A stretch of 64,000 bases of DNA from Paenibacillus kyungheensis. GTDB lineage: Bacteria; Bacillota; Bacilli; Paenibacillales; Paenibacillaceae. The position numbers and the translations under genes were made by a program. The DNA lies in NCBI RefSeq assembly GCF_028606985.1, contig NZ_CP117416.1:651001-715000 (forward strand), read 5' to 3'. Below are positions 1-8,463 of the stretch, piece after piece (position 1 is the first letter of the stretch; each line of letters opens with the position of its first letter). The notes beneath the pieces were generated by a model. That model was not told where the DNA came from, searched no databases, and saw only the letters and a list, made by a program, of their open reading frames with translations.

Positions 1-598
1 ACATTTTGGCAAATGATCTTGACACGCTTGCTGGATAAAATTAGAAATGAAAACGGTTCAATTCATTACTATTCTATACTATTAAGCAACTAAAATCGAA
101 TTATTCAAAATGAAGAAAGGTAAAAAGTTTTGTAGTTTCATACAGTGAAACACAATTTCAAAAAGTAACTCTTGTATTAAGTATACCGTTTACATGATAG
201 GTAGTAAAGATTTTTTTGGAAGAAATTTGATTCAATTACAATCTTAAAAAGGAGTTGATTGTGGTTCGATAATATCTTTTTAAGTAAAGTAATAATTTTC
301 TGAATTGTATCCTTCTTCAATAGTAGAAATTTGATCTAAATCGTATAAACATAATGAGTTACTTTATACACTCAATTTTGTTCTATATAGTTATATAAAA
401 ATTAAATATTTCCCTTTTATAAAAGATAAATTAATATAATTCACTTCCTTTTTATTAAATTAAAGTAGGGTGGTATCAGATTAAGAACGTATTATATGAA
501 TAATTTTATTTTTACATTTAAAACAAATATTGTAATTGAATACTTTTGATGATAATTTACAAGGGACATGTCGAACAGTTAGCTGATTTTCAAATGAC
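1..598. other. AT-rich leader; possible end of an upstream gene
   Basis: No complete gene is visible here. Bases 1-93 on the plus strand form an open frame with no start, ending in TAA at 91-93. They are less AT-rich than what follows, so this may be the last 30 codons of a gene that begins before the window, but the stretch is too short to assign. From about 94 to 598 the sequence is very AT-rich and holds the promoter region of the mannanase gene. I could not place a convincing -35/-10 pair. Confidence 0.4.
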
Positions 599-615
599 AA
601 AGGAGGAATAATAAT

Positions 616-1590
616 ATGGTGTTGAGAAAAAGCCTGATGATGGTATTAGCAATGATAATGGTATTCGTGACAGTCGGGGTATCCAAATCTTCTGCTGCTA
701 CTGGATTTTATGTAAGCGGTACCAAATTATATGATTCGACAGGAAAGCCTTTTGTCATGAGAGGGGTTAACCATTCTCATACGTGGTTCAAAAACGATCT
801 GAATGCCGCTATTCCAGCTATCGCCAAAACAGGTGCAAACACCGTACGTATTGTATTATCTGATGGAACTCAATATACCAAAGACGATATCAACTCTGTG
901 AAAAATATTCTGGCGCTGGTCAATCAATATAAAATGATCGCTGTTCTTGAAGTGCATGATGCAACAGGAAGCGACGATGTAGCCAAATTAAATAATGCTG
1001 TGAACTATTGGATCAGTATTAAAGATGCTTTAGTTGGCAAAGAAGACCGAGTAATCATCAATATTGCTAATGAATGGTACGGCTCATGGAACAGTGAAGG
1101 TTGGGCGAATGGCTACAAACAAGCTATTCCTAAATTGAGAAATGCAGGTCTTAATCACACACTAATTGTAGATGCTGCGGGTTGGGGACAATATCCACAA
1201 TCGATTGTAGATTACGGACAAGCTGTTTTGGCAGCCGATTCTAAAAAGAATACCGTATTCTCTATTCACATGTATCAGTATGCAGGGAAAGACGATGCTA
1301 CAGTCAAAGCCAATATGGAGAATGTACTCAATAAAGGTCTTGCTCTGATCATCGGCGAATTTGGTGGATTCCATCAAGGGGAAGATGTAGATGAGTATGC
1401 TATTATGAAATATGGTCAGCAAAAAGGAGTCGGTTGGTTAGCATGGTCATGGTATGGTAACAGCTCTGATCTGTCTTACCTTGATCTCAATAATGGCCCC
1501 GCAGGTAGCTTAACAACTGCTGGAAATATTATTGTGAATGATCCTAATGGTATCAAAGCGACTTCTAAAAAAGCAGGTATTTACCAATAA
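616..1590 (+). CDS. Secreted GH5 beta-mannanase
   Basis: Extracellular endo-1,4-beta-mannanase of glycoside hydrolase family 5, expected to cut mannan or glucomannan backbones. Residues 1-28 form a signal peptide (KS near the N-terminus, a hydrophobic core, then a SSAAT cleavage region). The rest is a single (beta/alpha)8 catalytic domain. The family signatures are NEW at residues 152-154, with Glu153 as acid/base, and GEFGG at 247-251, with Glu248 as nucleophile. RGVNHSH near residue 50 is typical of the compact bacterial mannanases (subfamily 8-like). No carbohydrate-binding module or anchor is attached. AAAGGAGG lies 9 nt before the ATG. It is monocistronic and is followed by a terminator. 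A cellulase is the main alternative, but the closest resemblance is to Bacillus/Paenibacillus mannanases. Confidence 0.9.
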   Translation: MVLRKSLMMVLAMIMVFVTVGVSKSSAATGFYVSGTKLYDSTGKPFVMRGVNHSHTWFKNDLNAAIPAIAKTGANTVRIVLSDGTQYTKDDINSVKNILALVNQYKMIAVLEVHDATGSDDVAKLNNAVNYWISIKDALVGKEDRVIINIANEWYGSWNSEGWANGYKQAIPKLRNAGLNHTLIVDAAGWGQYPQSIVDYGQAVLAADSKKNTVFSIHMYQYAGKDDATVKANMENVLNKGLALIIGEFGGFHQGEDVDEYAIMKYGQQKGVGWLAWSWYGNSSDLSYLDLNNGPAGSLTTAGNIIVNDPNGIKATSKKAGIYQ

Positions 1591-1633
1591 TAGATTCAGT
1601 CATCAATCATTAATGAAGTCTACAATAAAATAC

Positions 1634-1666
1634 AAAAAACAGCTGAGCGTTTGAGCTGTTTTTTTG
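1634..1666 (+). terminator. Rho-independent terminator of the mannanase gene
   Basis: The arms AAACAGCT and AGCTGTTT flank a short loop and are followed by a T run. It lies 44 nt after the mannanase stop. Confidence 0.85.
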
Positions 1667-1752
1667 TTATTTAGACATTGGGGATTAGGAGCAATACCTT
1701 TATAATAGAAGACAGTAATCAATCAAGTGCATAATAGAGGAGCTGAGCAGAG

Positions 1753-2061
1753 ATGAGAGAGTGTCAGAATTTAGCTGAGGTTAGAGAAAGTATCGATCAA
1801 TTAGATGAACAGATCATCCAGTTAATCAGTGAGCGTAGTCAATACGTCAACCAAGCCGCTTCTTTTAAAAAAGATATAGATGCAGTGAAAGCACCCGCTA
1901 GAGTAGAAGCCATAATTACCAAAGTCCGCCAACTGGCAACAGAGCACCAACTAAATCCTACTATTGCGGAAAATGTATATCGAGCGATGATTGCTAGTTT
2001 TATTGAAGATGAGCTACAAGAGCATCAGCGGATTCAGTCAACACCACCGTCATCTCAATAA
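1753..2061 (+). CDS. AroQ-type chorismate mutase
   Basis: A 102-residue all-helical protein of the AroQ (type II) chorismate mutase fold, which converts chorismate to prephenate in phenylalanine and tyrosine synthesis. The N-terminal helix has the family pattern with RESIDQLDEQIIQLISER at about residues 11-28. It is followed by a Lys-rich turn and the AR-VEAII-KVR helix that carries substrate-binding basic residues. The length suits a free-standing domain. Monofunctional forms and isochorismate-pyruvate lyases (PchB type) share this fold, so the exact reaction is inferred. No aromatic-pathway or siderophore genes adjoin it. A GAGGAG ribosome site lies 10 nt before the ATG, and the gene has its own terminator. 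Confidence 0.75.
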   Translation: MRECQNLAEVRESIDQLDEQIIQLISERSQYVNQAASFKKDIDAVKAPARVEAIITKVRQLATEHQLNPTIAENVYRAMIASFIEDELQEHQRIQSTPPSSQ

Positions 2062-2093
2062 AGAAGATCATCACAAAGAAAATAATTATGCTT

Positions 2094-2120
2094 AAGGTAG
2101 TTGTTATCGACTACCTTTTT
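2094..2120 (+). terminator. Terminator after the chorismate mutase gene
   Basis: AAGGTAGT pairs with ACTACCTT, followed by TTTTT. It sits about 30 nt after the stop codon. Confidence 0.8.
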
Positions 2121-2185
2121 CTAATACAAAATAGAAAGTGAAGTCAGTCCTTTACTACAAAATTAGATAAGCAGACAAAGTTTTT

Positions 2186-2214
2186 TTGCAGTGTTTTTGT
2201 ACAAGCTTTATACT
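2186..2214 (+). promoter_or_regulatory. Sigma-A-type promoter of ddl
   Basis: TTGCAG (2186-2191) and TATACT (2209-2214) are 17 bp apart. A transcript starting near 2221 would not contain the upstream in-frame TTG at 2186. This supports the later ATG at 2300 as the ddl start. Confidence 0.6.
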
Positions 2215-2299
2215 GAATACAGGTTATACAATAACGATCATTTACAATAGCATGTATCAATATGTTTTCATATGTACAATGACTAACGGGGGTTCTAAC

Positions 2300-3391
2300 A
2301 TGACAGCAACAAAATTAACAGTAGGTTTGATTTACGGTGGTAAATCTGGTGAACATGAAGTTTCTTTACAGACTGGATTTTCTGTATTAAATGCAATCGA
2401 TTATAACAAATATAACGTAGTACCGATCTATATCGATCCTCAAGGACGCTGGAATATGGGAGACGCGTACCATGCAGCACCTGCTCAATTAAGCGATCTA
2501 CAGATCCAGGGTGGGGAAGAAGCTACTTCACAAGCGATGAGCATTCTTTGGAAAAAATTAAGCGGACAAACCAGTGAAATTGACGTATTGTTCCCGCTTC
2601 TTCATGGTACATATGGTGAAGATGGCACGATTCAAGGACTTTTTGAAATGATGGATATGCCTTATGTGGGTGCAGGTGTACTTGCTTCTTCTACAGGTAT
2701 GGATAAAGCAATTATGAAAAAGCTATTCGCTCAAGCTCATTTGCCACAATGCAAATATGAGACTTTTATTTCAAAAGAATGGGAAACACAACAATACGAT
2801 ATTTTGACAACGATCGAAACGAATTTAGGGTACCCTTGTTTCGTCAAACCCGCTAACTTGGGCTCAAGTGTAGGTATTTCCAAAGCCAAAGATCGTGCTG
2901 AATTAGAAACAGCGATTGCTTATGCACTACGCTATGACTTGAAAGTGGTTGTAGAAGAAGCTGTAGACGCACGCGAAATTGAAGTTGGTGTACTTGGCAA
3001 CGAATTACCACAAGCTTCGGTTCCTGGTGAAGTCGTATCTAATAGCGATTACTATGACTATGAAGCAAAATACATCGACGGCACATCTCAAATGGTGATC
3101 CCTGCTGAAATTGATAGCGAACTTGCTGAAAACCTACGTGAACTGGCTATCCGCGCATTCCGCGCAATAGACGGAAACGGCTTATGTCGTGCCGACTTCT
3201 TTGTACGCCGTAGCGATGGTGAAATCTTTATTAACGAAGTGAACACAATGCCAGGCTTTACCGCATATAGCATGTACCCATTACTATGGCGCGAAACTGG
3301 TACAGCCTATCCAGATTTATTGGATCAATTGATCACTTTAGGTATAGATCGCTATAACCAACGCCATGAACTGAAATACGGAAGAGAATAG
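2300..3391 (+). CDS. ddl: D-alanine--D-alanine ligase
   Basis: ATP-grasp ligase that joins two D-alanines to make the peptidoglycan dipeptide in the cytoplasm (363 residues). The N-terminal domain opens with VGLIYGGKSGEHEVSL, the first substrate-binding loop with Glu and Ser. The central part has LHGTYGEDGTIQG, and the ATP-grasp core has CFVKPANLGSSVGISK and EEAVDAREIEVGV. The C-terminal NEVNTMPGFT motif holds the metal ligands and the YSMYP segment. The frame stays open upstream to 2186, but the promoter and the GGGGG ribosome site place the start at 2300. Tyr versus Phe at the acceptor-site selector cannot be settled by eye. The general ligase call is firm, and D-Ala-D-Lac activity is less likely without van-type neighbours. 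Confidence 0.93.
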   Translation: MTATKLTVGLIYGGKSGEHEVSLQTGFSVLNAIDYNKYNVVPIYIDPQGRWNMGDAYHAAPAQLSDLQIQGGEEATSQAMSILWKKLSGQTSEIDVLFPLLHGTYGEDGTIQGLFEMMDMPYVGAGVLASSTGMDKAIMKKLFAQAHLPQCKYETFISKEWETQQYDILTTIETNLGYPCFVKPANLGSSVGISKAKDRAELETAIAYALRYDLKVVVEEAVDAREIEVGVLGNELPQASVPGEVVSNSDYYDYEAKYIDGTSQMVIPAEIDSELAENLRELAIRAFRAIDGNGLCRADFFVRRSDGEIFINEVNTMPGFTAYSMYPLLWRETGTAYPDLLDQLITLGIDRYNQRHELKYGRE

Positions 3392-3425
3392 TCCAATTTA
3401 TAACTATTTCTATCCAATCAGAGGC

Positions 3426-3520
3426 ATATAGCGATCCCCATATCGAATAATGTAAATAAATGATTATTCTTTTCCTCATTACATCATATTATTCGATACG
3501 AATGATCACTAACGCTATAT
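3426..3520 (+). other. Long two-stem inverted repeat downstream of ddl
   Basis: ATATAGCG (3426-3433) pairs with CGCTATAT (3513-3520). Inside it, TATCGAATAATGT (about 3441-3453) pairs imperfectly with ACATCATATTATTCGATA (3481-3498). There is no T run, so this is not a standard terminator. It may protect or stabilise the ddl transcript. Confidence 0.5.
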
Positions 3521-3640
3521 ATTTAAAGTATTTAAAGTGTTTTATATTATTTTTATAATGTCCCATAATGATTAACCATAAAAATCCCTACAAAAAATTC
3601 ATCAATTTACGCCCAGTAAATCATGAATTTGTCCCTAAGT

Positions 3641-3736
3641 TCTCCAAGTCTCTAAAGTCTCTAAAGTCTCAAAATCTCTAAAATCTTTAAAGCTCTAAAT
3701 CTTTAAAATCTCTACAAGCCTTACCATCTCTACAAC
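3641..3736. repeat. Degenerate tandem repeat of about 9 bp
   Basis: About ten imperfect copies of a TCTCTAAAG/TCTTTAAAA-like unit lie in the 650-bp gap between ddl and the next gene. No coding frame is apparent. The rest of the gap (3521-3867) is AT-rich with no recognised gene. Confidence 0.6.
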
Positions 3737-3867
3737 CATAAAAGCTAAACTACAAAACATTCCAATACCAAAATAAGTACCAAAACATCAAGCATGCAAA
3801 GCATGGAGAGTATTTCAAGCATTCAGATGTTCAAGGTGTTTATGTACAAACCCGCGTGGAAAAAGTG

Positions 3868-4006
3868 TAGGTACCTCTAGCGGAGGGGATAGAATGTTCT
3901 GAAAGTCGCATTTAAGACTCGGATATCGACTGCTTGCAGTCTAATTCAGATATCCGATCTTAACAGCGATGGGAAGAACATCTATCCCCGAAGCGTCCGT
4001 ACCTCA
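3868..4006 (+). ncRNA. Long imperfect hairpin, copy 1 of a repeated structured element
   Basis: The outer arms GGTACCTCTAGCGGAGGGGATAG and its partner ending CTATCCCCGAAGCGTCCGTACC pair imperfectly. Further in, TTCTGAAAG faces GGGAAGAA, then GGATATC pairs with GATATCC, and a GACTGC/GCAGTC tip closes the structure. The bulge TTCTGAAAG and the tip sequence recur in the hairpin at 12010-12175, so the two appear homologous. It ends about 30 nt before the ribosome site of the gene at 4042. It could be a 5'-UTR element, a small RNA or a REP-like repeat. No protein is encoded. Confidence 0.5.
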
Positions 4007-4041
4007 CCTCAACCACCGCCCACTCGAAAGGAGCAATGACC

Positions 4042-4365
4042 ATGGGATTTCAAACTGAATTTAACTCTGTATGCAAATTCAAAAACGAACAAGAACTGCT
4101 CGAACTTTTAGAATACGGCAAAGGCAAAATGCTCAAAAGTGGATTTCGCGTCTATCCAACCGGACAAAAAGTTATCGCTTATACACCGAAAAATGTAGCA
4201 ATCGCAATTGTGAAAATCACAGCATCTATCGCCGAGATCAATTTTCAAGGTCGGGAAGTAACCGCAGTAGAATTGGAATTAGTTCGCAAATTAACAGAAG
4301 AAGAAGCACGAGTGCAGACCGATCTTGCACATGAAATGTTTTTCGGAGAGCAAGAATCGGTTTAA
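4042..4365 (+). CDS. Conserved hypothetical protein, 107 residues
   Basis: Small soluble protein with no signal peptide or membrane segment, beginning MGFQTEFNSVCKFKNEQEL. It has alternating strands (GFRVYPTGQKVIAYT, then NVAIAIVKITASIAEINF) followed by a charged C-terminal helix (ELVRKLTEEEARVQTDLAHEMFF). This suggests a compact alpha+beta domain. I do not recognise its function. An ATG at 4036 is also in frame, but the GGAG ribosome site fits 4042 better (about 9 nt against 3-4 nt). It directly follows the long hairpin element and precedes uvsE by about 90 nt. Confidence 0.7.
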   Translation: MGFQTEFNSVCKFKNEQELLELLEYGKGKMLKSGFRVYPTGQKVIAYTPKNVAIAIVKITASIAEINFQGREVTAVELELVRKLTEEEARVQTDLAHEMFFGEQESV

Positions 4366-4453
4366 TCATACACATACAGAATCCTATCATCATCAAATGC
4401 TTTTCTTCTGTATACACCAGTGAATATTACTCTAGAGGAGGCACTTGAAATAT

Positions 4454-5455
4454 ATGATTGTACGATTCGGCTATGTGGCGATGTCGCTTGAAATCGCAGA
4501 TTCTTCACCTTCTAAAACAATGACTATGGCTAGATTTAGCAAACTGCCAGATCGCGAAGCAGGATTGCGTGCGTTAGAACAAATCGCAACAACCAACTTA
4601 CACAATACACTGCGTTTATTACGCCATAATGTAGCAGAAGGCATCCAGATGTACCGCTTTTCATCCAAATTGATTCCGCTAGCGACTCATACTGATTTGC
4701 ATGATTGGAATCCGTTTGAAGCGTTAGCAGAACCATTTGCAGAGATCGGCGAGTATGTGCGTAAACATGATCTACGAGTATCATTTCATCCCGATCATTA
4801 TACAGTGCTCAGTACACCAAGACCGGAAGTGCTGATCTCGTCGATTCGTGATCTGCAATATCATGTGAATATGCTCAAAGCGATGGGGCTGGATGCTCGT
4901 TCCAAGAATAATATTCATATCGGCGGTGCGTATGGGGATAAGCCTACGTCTGCTGCACGTTTTGTAGAACATTTTGGTCGCTTGAGTGCAGAGATTCAGT
5001 GCCGGATTACGCTTGAAAATGATGACAAAACGTATACTACCGGTGAGACGCTTGCAGTCGCTCAACAGACTGGATTACCGATGGTACTAGATATCCATCA
5101 TCATATGGTGAATTGTCATGGAGAACCTGCTTCAGACTGGTGGGAAGAAGTCGCCAAGACATGGAAATCGCCATTAGCACGCACCGATGTACCTGAAGGT
5201 GTACATTTACCACCCAAAATCCATGCCTCTAGTCCAAAAAGTGAAACCGATCGCCGCAGTCATGCTGACGGTGTAGAAACTGGCCCTTTACTTGATTTTC
5301 TAAGAGTAGCTGCACGTACTTCTTCTCATCTGGATGTGATGCTGGAAGCGAAGCACAAAGACCATGCGTTATTTCAATTGATGCGTGACTTGACAATGTA
5401 CGAAAACGATGGAGTACGGATCATAGACGGTGGAAGTATCGAAGTGTTCTCATGA
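4454..5455 (+). CDS. uvsE: UV damage endonuclease UvsE (UVDE family)
   Basis: TIM-barrel metal-dependent endonuclease that nicks DNA 5' to UV photoproducts and starts an alternative excision-repair route. The family N-terminus IVRFGYVAMSLEI is present. It is followed by LRLLRHNVAEGIQMYRFSS and the metal-binding segments FHPDHYTVL, NIHIGGAYGDK, LENDDKTYT and LDIHHHMVNCHGEP, then KIHASSPK near the C-terminus. Length (about 333 residues) matches the family. A TTG at 4445 lies only 3 nt after the GAGGAGG ribosome site and the ATG at 4454 lies 12 nt after it. I prefer the ATG because it gives the usual N-terminus. Such nucleases are common in spore-forming Firmicutes. Confidence 0.92.
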   Translation: MIVRFGYVAMSLEIADSSPSKTMTMARFSKLPDREAGLRALEQIATTNLHNTLRLLRHNVAEGIQMYRFSSKLIPLATHTDLHDWNPFEALAEPFAEIGEYVRKHDLRVSFHPDHYTVLSTPRPEVLISSIRDLQYHVNMLKAMGLDARSKNNIHIGGAYGDKPTSAARFVEHFGRLSAEIQCRITLENDDKTYTTGETLAVAQQTGLPMVLDIHHHMVNCHGEPASDWWEEVAKTWKSPLARTDVPEGVHLPPKIHASSPKSETDRRSHADGVETGPLLDFLRVAARTSSHLDVMLEAKHKDHALFQLMRDLTMYENDGVRIIDGGSIEVFS

Positions 5456-5499
5456 TATAATGTAGGTAGATGTCAATTCCAGAAATCAGGGGGAATGAA

Positions 5500-6375
5500 A
5501 TGATGGAAGAACAACAAAAAGTACCTTATGTAGTGAGCGGAAAAAGCAAAGTAGCGGTAGCTATTAATGCAGCTTCCAAAACGGGAGAATGGATCAAAAG
5601 CAAACTAGGCGATTATAAACAGTTGAACACCAAAGTATCTTCACAAGATTTGGTAACAGAAGTCGATAAAGGCGCAGAACAAATGATTCGCAAATTGATC
5701 TTAACGTACTGCCCGGACGATGAATTTTTGGGCGAAGAAAGTGTAGGCGCAGGCGCAGCGGCTTCCGCTCAAGCGATCAATGCGGTTAAAGATTCAGAAT
5801 ATGTATGGATCGTCGATCCTATCGATGGCACGACTAACTTTGTGCATGGTTTCCCATACTATTGTGTTTCGATTGCGTTAGCACACAAAGGCGAAGTGAT
5901 TATTGGTGTGATCTATGATCCTTCTCATGATGAATTATTTGTAGCCGAAAAAGGCAAAGGCGCTTATGTACATGGTAATCTAATGAAAGTCTCACAAGAA
6001 GCTACACTGGGTGAAAGCTTAGTGGCTACTGGATTCCCGGCAGATCGTGGTGAATCGTTGCGTCTGAATATGAGTGGACTGAATGCGATTGTACCGAAAG
6101 TACGCAGTATTCGTAACGGGGGTTCAGCAGCTCTACATTTAGCTTATGTAGCGGCAGGACGGCTTAGCGCTTATTGGGAAATTGGATTGAATGCTTGGGA
6201 TCTGGCGGCAGGTTCACTGTTAGTAACCGAATCCGGCGGACGTATTGGCGATATTTCTGGTGAAGATTATCATCTAGCTGTACGTAACGTATTAGCAACC
6301 AACGGTCATATTCATCAAGAATTGATGACTGAATTACATGAGGCAGGCTTACAACATATTCCTGCGCAAAAGTAA
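5500..6375 (+). CDS. Inositol monophosphatase family phosphatase
   Basis: Mg2+-dependent sugar-phosphate phosphatase of the IMPase/FIG superfamily. The three metal-site motifs are visible: GEES at about residues 78-81, DPIDGTTNFVHG at about 110-121, and the C-terminal WDLAAGSLLVTESGG at about 225. These enzymes hydrolyse inositol-1-phosphate and sometimes fructose-1,6-bisphosphate, NADP or adenosine 3',5'-bisphosphate. The substrate cannot be told from sequence alone. The frame extends to an ATG at 5470, but GGGGGAA just before 5500 marks the likely start. It lies 44 nt after uvsE and may be cotranscribed with it. Confidence 0.9.
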   Translation: MMEEQQKVPYVVSGKSKVAVAINAASKTGEWIKSKLGDYKQLNTKVSSQDLVTEVDKGAEQMIRKLILTYCPDDEFLGEESVGAGAAASAQAINAVKDSEYVWIVDPIDGTTNFVHGFPYYCVSIALAHKGEVIIGVIYDPSHDELFVAEKGKGAYVHGNLMKVSQEATLGESLVATGFPADRGESLRLNMSGLNAIVPKVRSIRNGGSAALHLAYVAAGRLSAYWEIGLNAWDLAAGSLLVTESGGRIGDISGEDYHLAVRNVLATNGHIHQELMTELHEAGLQHIPAQK

Positions 6376-6518
6376 CCTAGAGATCATCGACCAATTGCTC
6401 AGCTTACGATTAGTATCTCTACTTTTTTGGGTAATCATAAGATAGAGAAAGAAGTTATACTATAACGCATAAAGTCCTTATGGCGAATCTATTATTATCG
6501 TTAAAGGAGTGAGTCACG

Positions 6519-6788
6519 ATGAGTTCATTTGAGAAATCAGCAGAAGAATTGGAACGCGAATTGACCGAGCGTCTGACAGAAGGTCTGATGCAAGAAGAAG
6601 ATCGTGAAGCAAGAGAGCGACGGATGATCCCTTCAAAGTATGAGATTCGGATTCAGACGACACTTGATCCAATCGCTGAAGAAACCAAGCAGTATCGCAA
6701 AATGGCAAAAGAAATTGATGGACGTTATGATGAGTACATGAACAAAATCAAGCGCCCAGAGTCAACAGATGATACAGAGTCTCGTTGA
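6519..6788 (+). CDS. Small charged hypothetical protein
   Basis: 89 residues, very rich in Glu, Arg and Lys, and predicted mostly helical. The first half (EELERELTERLTEGLMQEED) looks coiled-coil-like. There is no signal peptide, membrane segment or recognised domain. It has a good ribosome site (AAAGGAGTGAG) and is followed by a strong terminator, so it is probably expressed. Function unknown. Confidence 0.65.
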   Translation: MSSFEKSAEELERELTERLTEGLMQEEDREARERRMIPSKYEIRIQTTLDPIAEETKQYRKMAKEIDGRYDEYMNKIKRPESTDDTESR

Positions 6789-6809
6789 TTATAGGATACA
6801 GGGTACAGA

Positions 6810-6854
6810 GCTGTTATCTATCACCCTCCAGGGAAAATAGATAACAGCTTTTTT
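6810..6854 (+). terminator. Strong terminator
   Basis: GCTGTTATCTAT and ATAGATAACAGC are perfect 12-bp arms with a 15-nt loop, followed by TTTTTT. Confidence 0.9.
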
Positions 6855-6915
6855 GGTGTGCATACGTCAACAAATTAGATTGAGATATACAGACAGAGAA
6901 AGGGTGAAGCAGTGA

Positions 6916-8187
6916 ATGAAAAGCAATTCTAAAGGCATACTGTATTTTGTCATGATTATGTTTATTCTGGTCAGTAGTGCAGGTATAGGAAGTTCATCTG
7001 TACATGCAGCAACCACAAGTCAGACTCCAGATCCCAAGCGAGCTTTTTCACATATGGTCTTTTTAGGAGATTCGCTTACAGCAGGATACGAACCAGGTGT
7101 AAAAGCTTCTTACTATGATGGCTTTGCACCACGAGTAGCAGAGCAAGGATTGTTCCGCGCAACCGTACAATCAGATAATCACAGTATACTTGGACTTACC
7201 AGTACAGGGCTGGATAATTATCTAAGTGCAGTCACCGCAGGAACAGCGATCACGACTAAAGATATCCAAAGCAATTTGCCAGGAGCCGTCTATACGTTAG
7301 ATACAGTTCAAGCGAAAAAAGATATTGCGCAAGCAGATCTGATTACGGTCACGATTGGTGGCAATGATTTTTTGAATGCGCTGGGTTCTTTAAATGAATT
7401 ACCACAAGACATTTCCAGTCTTAATCTAGATCAAGTAGGGACAAAGTACAAAATCAATATCGACAATATTATGAAGCAAGTCACATCACTCAATCCCAAA
7501 GCAACTATCGTGGTTGCAGATCAATATCAACCTATGCCTGTTCAAGTAGGTACCAAATTATATGCAGGGCTTAATACAGTCGCAAATCAATTTAGCCAGA
7601 TTGTAGATCAAACAGCGAAATCGTATGTAGCCAAAGGATATGATGTACGTGTAGCTCATATCTCCAAAGATTTTCCGGGTAAAGAATTAGCGATGACTCA
7701 TATCGCTGAGGGAGATATCCATCCGAATCAGACTGGATATGATGCGATAGCACGTACATTTATACAGACGATCTGGGGAAGCAAAGGCTACCTGAGTCCA
7801 TTTGTCAAAGGACAATCTAGTTCTTCTGCAACACCTGCTATTGTAACGAATGGGCAACCGTTAGCAACAACATATAAGCCTATTATTCGAAATGGCAAAA
7901 CGTATGTAACGTTGCGAGATGTAACAACAGCTCTAGGTGCCACAGTAAATTGGTCTAATACTTCACAAACAGCTACGATCCAAAGTGGCAAAAACAAAAT
8001 CAGTATTCCTGTAAATAGTAAAAAAATAAAAGTAAATGGGGCTACGCAGTCTGTCGATTATGCTGCTTTTGTCCAAACAACTAAAGGAATAAGCAAAGTC
8101 TATGTACCTTTAACTGTACTCACTCAAGCATTTGATTATGATGTACAATATGTAGCCCGCTGGAAAGCTGTTTTTATCAGATCATAA
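6916..8187 (+). CDS. Exported SGNH/GDSL esterase with copper-amine-oxidase-N-like domain
   Basis: Secreted hydrolase of 423 residues. Residues 1-32 are a signal peptide ending VHAAT. The SGNH hydrolase domain follows, with GDSL at 51-54 (nucleophile Ser53), IGGND at about 147-151 and the catalytic DIHPNQTGY at about 266. It is related to YpmR-like lipases and esterases. The last ~110 residues (from about 312, PLATTYKPIIRNGKTYVTLRDV...) match the copper amine oxidase N-terminal-like domain. That domain is a common add-on in exported Paenibacillus proteins and is thought to mediate wall or protein contacts. The substrate is unknown. It stands alone with its own terminator. Confidence 0.85.
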   Translation: MKSNSKGILYFVMIMFILVSSAGIGSSSVHAATTSQTPDPKRAFSHMVFLGDSLTAGYEPGVKASYYDGFAPRVAEQGLFRATVQSDNHSILGLTSTGLDNYLSAVTAGTAITTKDIQSNLPGAVYTLDTVQAKKDIAQADLITVTIGGNDFLNALGSLNELPQDISSLNLDQVGTKYKINIDNIMKQVTSLNPKATIVVADQYQPMPVQVGTKLYAGLNTVANQFSQIVDQTAKSYVAKGYDVRVAHISKDFPGKELAMTHIAEGDIHPNQTGYDAIARTFIQTIWGSKGYLSPFVKGQSSSSATPAIVTNGQPLATTYKPIIRNGKTYVTLRDVTTALGATVNWSNTSQTATIQSGKNKISIPVNSKKIKVNGATQSVDYAAFVQTTKGISKVYVPLTVLTQAFDYDVQYVARWKAVFIRS

Positions 8188-8257
8188 TTGAAGTGAATTG
8201 ATAATATAAGTAATGATTAACGATGATAATGACCAAGTGACAATAGAAAATATAGCA

Positions 8258-8297
8258 ATAAAAAAAGACATTCTATCTCAAAGGATGTCTTTTTTTG
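8258..8297 (+). terminator. Terminator after the SGNH esterase gene
   Basis: AAAAAAGACATT pairs with GGATGTCTTTTTTT. The A and T tracts make it usable in either direction. Confidence 0.8.
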
Positions 8298-8402
8298 CTA
8301 ATACTATCAATAGATTTGTGAACCTATTTATAAACATATACTGAAATTTTGGATCATTCACGCTATAATAAACATACAGTAATTGGAATTTAATTAATAA
8401 AA

Positions 8403-8417
8403 ATGTAAACGTTATTA
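8403..8417 (+). promoter_or_regulatory. cre-like CcpA site before the sensor kinase
   Basis: ATGTAAACGTTATTA matches the cre consensus WTGNAANCGNWNNCW except for T in place of the last C. It lies about 45 bp before the kinase gene and would bring the locus under carbon catabolite control. Confidence 0.45.
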
Positions 8418-8463
8418 TTAAAAATGTAAATACGTCGGGGTAGCAAAGGTGGAAACCATTCTT

